Assembly: GCA_964017125.1 (NCBI GenBank) | Contig: OZ024902.1 | Span: 39,980,365 to 40,044,364, forward strand | DNA length: 64,000 nt | Source: Flabesymbios commensalis | Taxonomy: Eukaryota; Annelida; Polychaeta; Terebellida; Flabelligeridae | Direction: 5' to 3' | Shown: one piece after another, positions 45,936 through 57,200 of the stretch | Layout: every line of letters begins with the position of its first letter | Position numbering within the stretch: the stretch's first letter is position 1 | Position numbers and translations under genes: made by a program | The notes under the pieces: generated by a model | What the model saw: only the letters and a program-made list of their open reading frames with translations | The model's database searches: none | What the model was told of the DNA's origin: nothing

Positions 45936-46550
45936 AGGGTACACCACTGGCAATCTGCCCAAAGATTATGGTCAGATACGAGAAGGCTGCAGCTTCCCAT
46001 GGATGACTACTGTAGACCAGTGCTTCCGTAGCATGCAACAGACGAAACAGATTCCTAATGATCCTCCCCGGTTGGGGACGAAAAGTACTACTACTAGCAA
46101 TCATCCCAGTACCACTACATTCTAAATGTAATGTGCTAAAATAAAAAATGTGTGAATATTGCCATATGAATGAGCCATATTATATTAAAGTAAAACCAAA
46201 TAACCAATCCCATTTTTATTGTTAATTGGCATAGTACGGTACATATATATGTCAAAACAATCTCAGCAGACAGCAAAATACAGTTTCACTTTAATATAAT
46301 ATATACAGTATTAAATGGATTTCATACCGATTATATGGCATCTGAGTGGTTAATGTACATATTATTATGATAAATTCTGGCTCCTTTGAGTGCATAACCC
46401 ACTTGACTTACTTGGTTTGACTTCCAGTCAAAAAGCACAGTCCAGGGAAGTGTCAGACCTCCCTAAACTAGGTGTAGCCCACAATGTCCTCGCGATTACT
46501 AAGTACCTACCGTATCATAAAGACACAGCTATCACAGTCAGACAGAATTA
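45936..46550. other. Intergenic; no feature recognised
   Basis: Nothing supportable. Confidence 0.35.
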
Positions 46551-46614
46551 TTACTGCAGTGCAAAGTCAAAAGGCAGTATTGCCAAAGATTTTTTGGCTT
46601 TGCAGAGCAGACTA
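46551..46614. repeat. Hairpin repeat family I
   Basis: gcaaagtcaaaaggcagtat ... ttttggctttgcagag; arms diverged. Confidence 0.45.
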
Positions 46615-46954
46615 GGAACCATATGCATTAAGCCCTATATAGTTGGCTTATTGCTTGTTAATATTACAAGCAAAGATAACAAATATATGTGCTGGTCATA
46701 TATAAATAAGTTTAGTTGTATAAAAAAAAATTAGTAAAATGGGAAATTCTGATTATATGGCAATTTAAAAACCTAGATATAAAAAAAATAATAAAAATAA
46801 TTTAAATATCAAGACATGTAAAACAAAAGGGATATCAATTGATCTCATATACAGGTCAGCCATACACAATAATAAAACTAGGATCTTACATTTGCATAGC
46901 AAATATAAAAGTCTCCACCTTCCACAATAAAAAGTTTATTACCAATGCAGTAAC

Positions 46955-47405
46955 GATGGGGTTATATAACAGAAGTGCCATGGCAGACATCTTGGATATG
47001 CAAATCGAATGAATATTGGCGACTGGATAACATTTATGTCACTTTTCAAACTCAATCAGTGTTCAGAAAAAAATTAGCGCAGATCGGATGAGTATTGAAG
47101 ACTGGAGAGTGTTTGAGTCAGTCTTGGATATGCAAATTAGCCTATGGCGGCTATCTTGGATATGCAACCAAGATAATTCATGAAAGCTTGTTCAGAAAAA
47201 AATTCACGAAGATAGGATGAATATCAATTTGACGACTGGAGAGAGTTTACATGGGTCGTCGATCTTGAATATGCAAATTAGCCCATGGCTACCATCTTGG
47301 ATATGCAAACTAACTGATTTTCGAACTTAAGCAGGTTAATCCATTAGAGGGTGTTCATAATAAAATTGCGAAGATCAGATAAAAATTGGCGACTGGAGAT
47401 CGTTC
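46955..47405. repeat. Degenerate tandem repeat, ~140-150 bp units
   Basis: About three units with catcttggatatgcaa, ttcagaaaaaaatt and aatattggcgactggaga blocks, 0.65-1.1 kb downstream of the OMA1 stop. Confidence 0.7.
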
Positions 47406-47756
47406 ACGTCAACAAAATGTTGAAGGAGAATAATAATAAAAACAATAAAGAGCACTAAAACAATAAATGGGTAGAGTCCTAATAATAAAAAACATTTCGT
47501 GGTAAAATTTTGCAATTCGGCAGAGAAACAAAATAACAAATTTCTTTTGACAATCAAGCACAATAGAATTCAACTGCTCGATTAAACACAACTAAACAAA
47601 GAGATAAAACTACGATAAAGGTAATATATCTCATCCAACAATCACATCTTTGTAAACCTCATCAAACTATCACAATTTTAAAAACATTTCTTGCCTAATA
47701 CATTTCAGTCATTACTGCTATGTGTAAAAAAAACTACTGGGTATTCAGGGAACATA

Positions 47757-47930
47757 AAACAAATTGGGCTTTAGGCTACTTTTGTGCACATACAAGCTAA
47801 ATCGAGCTAGAAAAACCTCCTGATAATTGTGGAATGACACTGCCCTCCAGACACAGTATTCGAAATTCAAACCCTGGCGGTCTGAGGCCGAGCATGCTAC
47901 CTCTCGGTAACGGAGGCTCCTCACAATACT
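47757..47930 (-). repeat. tRNA-derived SINE
   Basis: Reverse-strand copy of 29518-29712: ggagcctccgttaccgagag, then a B-box-like ggtttgaatttcgaatac and the gtgcacaaaagtagcctaaa body. Confidence 0.8.
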
Positions 47931-48046
47931 AACTATTCAAGACTATGATAAGTACTTTTAAAATTGCCTATATAATTTAGAAAACACTGTGATCATCACA
48001 TTAATAAAAACACAATATAAACATGTCTGAATTGATGAAAAAGATA

Positions 48047-48220
48047 TCAGCTGGGGACAGAGACGACTTGTGAAGGTTTTCTTGTGATCTCTCTGCCTTG
48101 CTTGTCTTTCTGATCTTCTTCTTTTTTCTCTTTTATCATCTGCTGGAGAATTTTTATTGCATTTCGAGGGTCGTTTTCATGAAGTGGTGCACACTTGCAT
48201 GAATTCCTTATTTCAATCGC
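48047..48220 (-). CDS. OMA1: OMA1 exon 8 (C-terminus and stop)
   Basis: Acceptor ctgttgcag precedes 48220; 57 codons and a TGA at 48047-48049. Encodes AIEIRNSCKCAPLHENDPR, matching the human KIREMCNCPPLSNPDPR region, followed by a short Lys/Glu-rich tail that is shorter than the human one. Confidence 0.93.
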   Translation of the reverse strand, partial: AIEIRNSCKCAPLHENDPRNAIKILQQMIKEKKEEDQKDKQGREITRKPSQVVSVPS

Positions 48221-51200
48221 CTGCAACAGAAAAATATTATGAGCATTAGTGACAGGGAAACAATTTTAATTGAGCAATTGCTTTTATTCAAGAGAATGTT
48301 TTTTATTGAAGACAATAACTTCACTTACAGGTCAATCACACATGTGGCTGCAATACATGGAGTTTTTTCATTCTTTGTTTTTTTATATAATCAGAAGCAA
48401 TGCATTTTAACAGCGACTTGAGACGTCAGAATCTGACGTCCGTAGACATCAGATTCTGACATCTAAAGTAGATCCCCGCACTGAAAAAGTAAAATATTAA
48501 CAATGACTGTAGACCCATAACACAGGTATTCAAATAAAGCGGAAAGAGCCAACTGAGGCTGCTTGCCCATTAGCGCGTTTGGATGTGCAATGCGTTGCAT
48601 TGTGATGGCCGCGCGGCACAATTAAAAATCGATCTAATATAATCACAATGTGACCTTTCCACAGACGCGATTGGCCGCGCGACCAGTTCGCCGCGCGGCC
48701 AGCAATCGCACATGTAGCGATTTCTGCATTCATCCATCGCGCGTTTATCTCCCCATTTATCTTTTTTTTTTCTGGTAGTTTTTCGTCATGTCTGGCAGTC
48801 TATTAAACATAAGACGTTGAACCAATGTTGATTCAATGCTGTATTATCGTCTGCGATGCTGGCCGAGCATAACTTGTATTTAAAATTGGTTCAACGTCTC
48901 ATATTTGCTAGGTTGCTGTGACACTAAATGCTAGCACAGCAGACCTAAACCCAAAACATTTGTAGACCTCTATAACATTTATACAATGTTGGAGCAACGT
49001 CGAAGACGTTGGGCCGACATTGTATACATGTTAGCAAAATGTATTCTTGATGGCCTGTACAATTTTTTTTTGTTTTTACTGGGACAGTAGACTCTACTGT
49101 GATACATAGGGCCTATTTTACATTATGCATCATAATGTAGGCCCTATCACACAACTTGATCTCCCTCTCTATATATAGACCCAGTTTAGTTATAAGCCAC
49201 ACTTTGAATTTGAATATACATGCGGTATTTAAAGGGTGCGCGTGATGGATGTCTGAAGCATTAGCAAGAGCTATTTCAGCATGTAAATATAGATCCAAGT
49301 TTATTGTCGATTGACTCGTTATTGGACTACAAGGATAGGTCAACAACTACCAAGGACAGTCCAAAACAATCTCACCACATCTCCTATGTCTCCTGCGCGT
49401 TTGGGCGCGTTTCGATGCTCCAATGGAAAGGTTTCTGCCGCGCGGCGGAACGCGAGCGTTCGCCCGCACGGCCATTTAATCGCGTCAATGGAAAGGCAGC
49501 CTAAGACATTCATAATGATTTCAAATTGAAACCCTACGGTCTGCATGGTTTGTATAAAAAAATTTCAGCGTTTTAAGGGTTAATTCTCCCAGCACCCAGC
49601 CACTTACTATGATTTTCATTCACTCGTAGATTAATTTTTTGAAATACCCCAGAATAATATCTCAGATGAAAGAGCAAACTTCCTTAACCCTTAAATTATA
49701 TAATCTAAATTTCCCCCCACTTGTTGTTGTGGGTGAAAATTACTGATATTTGTTTAATTTCAGACCAAACATTTGTAAAACTTGGGAGATTAAAAGTTTA
49801 TTTCATTTCCAATAACAGTGATTTGATCTGCTAATGAAATGAACTAAAAACGACCAAAGTCGTTTTTCGACTAAAGTGGCACTTAGCAGGCATTAATTGT
49901 ACCATTTTTAATAAACAAATTTTATTCAAAATATGCCGTGTGATGAGGGAGCATAAATGTAGGCTTACCAGAAACAATTATTCGTACCGAATATAACAGC
50001 AGCCTCCCTTTTACTACATGGCAATTCACAAATTCTATCTAACCTTTGGAATAAGCTGGTCTAAGGCCTGGGCACGATTGTCACTGGCTGGATGAGTAGA
50101 TAGCCATTCAGGTGGTTCTCCGCCATCTGCAACTTGACTTTTGATAGACATCAGGTTCCAAAAGGTACTACTCTCACGTACATCATAGCATGCCTACATC
50201 AAAAAAAAAATATACACATAAATGCGAATAGTAGAAAATTGTACTAACTTATTTTTGATACGTATGACGTTTGGACTTGCTACGGAAAGCCTTGATCGCA
50301 TGACCCAAGGCTTGCAGTAGCAAGTCAAAACGTCATAACTTTGTTCCAAAGTTAGTATCGATGGTCTAAAACAATAGTGGGTCAAGTCAACTTGACAGCG
50401 AAATCGTGTTTATCTTTTTGCTTAGAAATATAGTCTGCTAAATCCACTTATCAGCATGTAGACTTGGACTTATACTGATAAAAAACACAGCGATTGGAAT
50501 TTGACACTAGATCAAGTGAAGTTAGCAGAGTATTTTTTTATCTCCCAAAACGATTTACAGAAGCAAAATTGGGATCAACAAGACACCAACTTGACTTAGC
50601 TCATTGTTACTCCAGGAACACAGAATATGCAGAGATTGTTCCTAGATGAACAATGAACTAAGTCGAGGCATTTCCCCTGTGTTGTCTCCATAAGTCTCAG
50701 AATAAGAATGCGCTAAGTGCACTTGCACCGTTTTTGTCCCAGAAACAGTGCCCATTTAAGCATATAACACCAGAATAACAATGTGTCAAGTCGAATTGGT
50801 CCTGTGTTAGACAGATATTATGCTGATATGTGCTCCTTTTCACGAGAATAACAATGTGCAAGTCGACTTGATCTGTTGTTTTAATCTGAATTTGGAATAA
50901 ATTCAAACTTTATACATATTATAGGTGACTTAGCTGGTTATTATTCTAAAGGCCAAAAATGTCACTTAGCACACTATTGTTTTAACCCATCGGTATGATT
51001 TACTACTATCTCATTGCTTCCTAGAACCATGAATAACATATTTTTTTTCAACGAACATGTAATTAAAATACATTTCATCAGCCAACAGTAAACTGAAGTC
51101 CAGCTTGTGTAATCAAAGGAATATTCAAGGGGATTACTAACCAGCCTTGAAACTAGTGTAGACAACCCCACAAAAAACAGCATACCAAACTGTTTTATTA

Positions 51201-54200
51201 AGCTGATCATTAGAAGAAAAAATGTTTCTCAGTCTTGTAATATTATTTGGTATTAATTTGGACAAAGCAAATTGGTTCGATACCACAAAATGTGCTGCAT
51301 AATATAATGCTTTTATTGACTGTTTAGAATGTTAATTTGACAGTTATGACATTTAAAATTATTTCTTTATATTTCATTTTACGTTGTACTGGTTCTTGTG
51401 AGCTATGATTGTGGAGACAGTGCTGGTTACATGTGGAGACAACAGAGGCTATCCGATGAACACATACCAGGTACATGACTATCTGGGGATGCATAATAAA
51501 TAAAACACATGTTATTTCTTTGTTTTTTTTACCTTGGCTATTAGTTGAAGTCCTACTTCATCTGCTTCACTTTCTAATTTTCGATTGTAAGGTAAGTGCA
51601 ACAGCAACTGAAAGGAAAGTTGGATTTAGCACACTGTGTGACATTACAAATGTTTATATTGCAGGATATGTACAACATCAGCATGTTATGTACATCTATA
51701 TTTATATATTTACCTGCTGCCACTGCAATACTACTCTCCTTTAACTGGTCATTTTAATAAAATTTTACCCGCTAAGTTGTTTAATTTTACTTTCACCTAC
51801 ATTATACAATTTAAATTTGTAGGCCTACCCACTTAAAGCTGTGTTTCGCTACCAGAGACTTGGGTTTCGATATGTAAAGACACAAAACACAGCTCCACTA
51901 TCCTTATGTCAGACTATGAGTCCCCAAAATAACAATTTACCTGATTAAATGGAGGGTAACTCCATTCCTCCCAAGTGGGAGACATACATGTAATGTCAAA
52001 CATTCTATTGCCAGTAGTTTAACTCTTTAGGGACTGCTCCATAGGGAATCGATCACTTGTGAACGATCATTAAATACCTAAAATACCCTAAAAAAAGCTC
52101 TTTATGGACAGTCTTGAAAGAGTTAAGGTCTCACCACAGCACTGAAGCAGGAGTAGCATTGCCACCCTAATATACACTATACAGCATCTTTCTCCGACTA
52201 GTAAAAATTTTTTAAATGTCTAATGAATTTAGGAGAGATGATGAAAGTTTAGAGCAAAATGCACTTAACTCATATTGAACTATATAATATAATCTAGTTC
52301 CCATACAAGCCAAGTGAGTAGTGTACAGCTGGGAACAATTTGATTGTATAAAGGTTTTATTTTTACTTACATGCATAACCTTTCTATAAAACCACTGTGT
52401 CACCAGAGCAATACCATCATTGGGAAGGAGAGCCCAGGCTGCTGCCATTATTAAAATAATAAATACATCCATCATCTGGGCAAAGCTCACTTGTTCAGCC
52501 TGAAAAATTGTAATCACTATGCTGATTAGAACTTTAGTGAGTTACTGGGTATATTTTTTTTCAATTTAAGGCACACATGGTTCAATAAATATAATGAAAC
52601 TTAACTTCAATGTATGATCAGCAAATAAATAACTCTGTGGTTGTTAGAAGTGCATATATAAATGTACATATCAGTAAGAATAAAAAGATGTCAAAGGTAA
52701 AACAGTTTTTCTGGTTTCTAATTAGGTACTTCACAGCATATCTTGAATAGATTATTTTACACAGCATCACTGTGATATACATTTTTTGTAAATGCAGTGT
52801 GTAGTAGGTTATTAATATACTCCTATATAAATACTACAGCCTGACGGCACTGAAGTAGAGCTTGTGCCGGGCTTCAGGGTCAGTGTTTTAAGGAAAGCTA
52901 AGATGCAGCTGTTTCACAATTAAGCAACAAATATATTGGTCTAAATGAGGTGTTGAATCCGACAGTAGCTATCCTGTATCTCGTGTCTGACTGTTGTCAG
53001 CTCAATGTTGTTTTCAATGTTTAGTCGGGAAGGGGGGGGTGGGGGTGGGTGGTGGTCATGCGTTGCACGTGTAATGGTGAAACGACCCATAGCGTGCACA
53101 CGGTCAGCCTTGATCTTTCACATCTATTTTTTACCCCTCAAGTCGACACCTGTATTGATAGACTGCACACTGATTTCAGTGCAAATAATAAACTCCTGAT
53201 AAACACGCTCCTAACCGCGTCTCTGTGTTTATTAGTATATCCGGTTTATTAGGGATAATCGGGTAGGCCTACCCTGATGTAAATAGGCCTATAGGCTCAG
53301 GCTACTCCCTGTGCGACTTTGGGCTGGGACTGTGGTGCAGTTCATTATTCAAAACCAATCTATAGGCTACTAGAGCCTGACGGCACTGAAGTAGAGCTTG
53401 TGCCGGGCTTTAGGGTCATTGTTTTAACCCTTTAACCGCCGGTGTGACATATATTTGGGTTTTCATTTTTTATTAACACATTTGTTAAAAATAAAATTTG
53501 ACATCAACCAGCAACATTTGAAAACAGTTGACCTCCATTTTGTCAAATCGGAATAATTTTCACTCACTTGAAGTTGTGGATCGCGTCAGCGAGACACAAC
53601 TTCAAGTGGGTGAAAATTCAGATTGAATAATTTGGCGGTTGAAGAGTTAAGGAAAGTTAAGATGCAGCTGTTTCACAATTAAGCAACAAATATATTGGTC
53701 TAAATGAGGTGTTGAATCCAACAGTAGCTATCCTGTATCTCGTGTCTGACTGTCGTCAGCTCAATGTTGTTCTCAATGTTTAGTCGGGGAGGGGGGGTGG
53801 GTGGGTGGTGGTCATGCGTTGCACGTGTAATGTTGTGAATTCCCGGCGAAACGAGCCATAGAGTGCACAGGGTTAGCCTTGATCTGTCACATCTATTTTT
53901 TATACCACAAGTCGACACCTGTATTGATAGACTGCACATTGATTTCAGTGCACATAATAAACTCCTGATAAATACGCCCCCCAACTGCGTCTCTGTGTTT
54001 ATTAGTAGGCCTACCCTAATAGAAATAAGTCAAATCTGTGAAACTCAATGACCTCAACCTCCTTTGTTTTCACTGAGCTGGCTAATACAATGAAGTATGA
54101 GGGATGGTTCTTATATAACCTTGTTTTCTCCTTGTGTAAGCTGAGTGTTGTTGTGTATGCCTCTGGGACAGACTGACAGCAAAAACACATACCGCTGGAC

Positions 54201-57200
54201 AATCACATGGAGCCAGTGTTGCCGTATTAGGCCTACTATCAATGCCAGGTGCACTTCCCAGCAACATGAGACGTTGACCCAATGTTGTTTTAATGTCGGA
54301 CCGACGTCGGAGACCGCGGGCCAACATTCAAACAACATTGGATTCTAGTAGGTCACGTGTCGTATACAGTACTGTCAGGTTGGTATTGCTGTGCTAGCGA
54401 AAGCATGTCAAAGTGCAGCGTTCGAAATAAGGCCCTTCCGGTTGTCCGAGACAACCAAAATATGTGGCGGACAATTAATAGTTACGATGAGGTTGTCCGC
54501 TCGGACAACCAACTTTTGTGAAGGATATTTTCACATTACATTATTATTTAAAGACAATGGTTGAAAATTTTGATTACAGTGGGGAGCTTCCACTTGTTGG
54601 TTAACTAATGTTTTCAGAAAGTTGTGGGAACAGGCTGGGTCGTAGCTATATATTACTTGCGGACAATCTGAAATTTCAGCGGACAACTTGAAAATCTGAC
54701 CTGATTGTCCGATGGACAACCTCATTTTTAACCCTTATTTAGAACTCTGAAGTGTATTGCTAAGGTCACATGAACAGAGCCCATGCACTGGAGGCCTATA
54801 CTGGCTGACATTGTATTAGAGATAAGAATTGATGCGTCATTTATATCAGTGTTCATCGGACCATTCAAGCCCAAATCTCAAAATGTTGGTTCGTAGTGCA
54901 ACGAAAAAAAGTTATTCTTAACACACACATGGAGTTAGATATGTTCTCAATTAGACAAATTTAATGTTATTGGCGTAAAATTAATCAAACAGAAAACCAC
55001 TCAGACCCACATCATTGAAAAAGTAGAGCAAATGCTCTACTAATAATTCAATGTCAGCTCCAATAAATGACACAAATTTTGTTCTTGCTTTTAAACACTG
55101 CTACAATGCCACAATAGTGTGTTATACAGGTAGAAAAAACTCACTTACACCATGGCTTAGTAGAGCATGTGCCATTTCATGTCCAAGTATAACTGCTAAT
55201 TGATCTTTATTTTTCAATGCCTTCAGCAGACCGGTGTAAACAAAAATATGACCAGTCTGTAAAAAATGTCAAAAATCAAGATCAAGACTGCATTCCAACA
55301 GTCACCTGGGGCCCATCCCACAAATAAATCACAATAAAATAAGGATAATCTCACTTTAAAGATCCTTAGTGGGATGGGCCCCTGGCTACATGACAGGCAT
55401 ATTTAAGGCTATGGCATTGATTGGACTAATTGATAAATATATAGCTGAAAAGTACCTATACATGTATGTTATCAATCAATAAGATATAGATATAGGAAAT
55501 TGTACTGACTTTGCAACAATTGTTTTGAAATCTATGACGTGTCGACTTGCTACAACAAGCCTTTATCACATACTGATGTCCTATGACAAGATCATTCCTG
55601 TCTCCTCGGTTTTAGTGGACTGCGTCTTTACATTCATACTAGCAGGTTAAAGTTGTGACAAAAAGTGGTCTGGTGCCCCATGAGACAGAGGCTTTGTGTA
55701 CACAACATTATCATTACATAGCAGGTGTGAAACTTGACACAACAATGTAATATATATACTGAGTAAATGAGATTACCGAGAGGCCAGAAAAGATTTTCAG
55801 TATATGTGTCTATTGGAATTTTCACTCACTTGAAGTTGTGTTTCGCTGACAGCAGTTTTTCTGCCTCTTAGGCACTTGCAACAATTTAGAAAACATTGTT
55901 CACATGTAGCGGCTCATATTTAATTTTGTGGAAGAAATATTGTTTCTTTGAGAAAGGGGGTGGGTTTTTTTTCTAAGATTATTTTTTTTCATTAAGGGAT
56001 TAATAAAAAAATATATATCAATAATGCTCACAGGAAGGATGAAGGCATTTTCTTCAGGACTATTAATAACTAAAACAGTCCATTTTTGCTTCTGAAAGAA
56101 GTCCAAATCTTGATTATGTTGAACAATCTTATTAGCTATTTCACAGATAACATCATACATTGGATCTGTATCAGGTACCACCTTCTCTGACAAATCCTCC
56201 CACATCTAGAAAGAAGGACAAGATTAATTATTAATTTATTAAATAAAAGAATTACAGATAATTCATTTTAACTAATAGTTTTTCTATGTCTTAAAACAAC
56301 ATACAATGTAACAATACAATCGAACCAATACAACTTAGGAGATATCAGGATATATTGATTGTATTTCTGAGGATAATCACTAGTTTACTATATAAAACAA
56401 AAGCTATACCAGAAAGAATGAAACAATGCTTGGCGTTCGAAGTGAGCCACCAACGTCTCACAGTGAACAATTCCACGGGTTTAGTGTGTAAGGATCAACC
56501 AGGATCAACTTTTGACGTCTAAAGACGGTCTCCGCGCTGTAAAGGTTAATTGAATGAGTGCGGTGAACCACTGGTGATGCATACAATAATTCACCAAGAT
56601 AAATAAATGGCATTTAAATCCCATTTTTTTCAAACATCACACTATTGCTTCAGTTCCTTGCATAACCAAGTGCTGATAACAATAATGAAGTTGGTAAAAA
56701 ATCTAATCAGATACTTACTGTGTTAAGCTCAAACTTTACTATTTTCAAGAATTGCTCTGGAGTGAAAGCAATGAATCTTTTCCGCTTTGTTATAGGCGTT
56801 TCTTGGATGTGCGTAAAATAGTCAAGTAATCCCAATCCCACAAGGAGAGACACAGCTGCAGCTATACGTCCATAGGAAAGGTGGAAACGTTTCTTATAAT
56901 AAATCTTTTCGTCTTCTGGAAGCTTTTTCCACCATTTTCTGAAGAGTCTAGAAGTCAAAAGAAGTTGCATGGCATATTTTTCAAAAAATGAGATAATGCA
57001 CTAGCAATGTACCACGGCTCCGGTACCTTATTTTAAAAACAAACAAACAGACAAGTTATGCTGTCCAAAGTTTTTTGAATTACCAGGTTTTTAAAGTCAA
57101 AGTTATGAGACAATTATTACAATTAGATGAGAATGAACCTATTAACCCTTTCAGTACGTGGGCCGTCGCCACGACGGCCTAAATTGGGTACACTAAAGTA

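Larger units (their letters stand above)
48559..49501. mobile_element. ~0.94 kb non-autonomous DNA element inserted into a family E MITE
   Basis: Terminal inverted repeats ggctgcttgcccattagcgc and, at the right, the complement of ggctgcctttccattgacgc. The flanks TGA and TAA fit a 3-bp TNA target duplication, as in PIF/Harbinger elements. Interior rich in gccgcgcgg motifs and hosting two family F copies. Confidence 0.7.
48410..49571. repeat. TTAA-MITE family E split by another element
   Basis: Left part 48418-48555 (hairpin gacgtcagaatctgacgtcc...) and right part 49502-49576 (gacattcataatgatttcaa to gttttaaggg|TTAA) become contiguous with the family E consensus if 48556-49501 is removed. Confidence 0.8.

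Noticed and set aside
55900-56205. Independent start codon for a short protein at MWEDLSEK
   Set aside because: This ATG is the first codon of OMA1 exon 3 after a good acceptor and continues the upstream frame.
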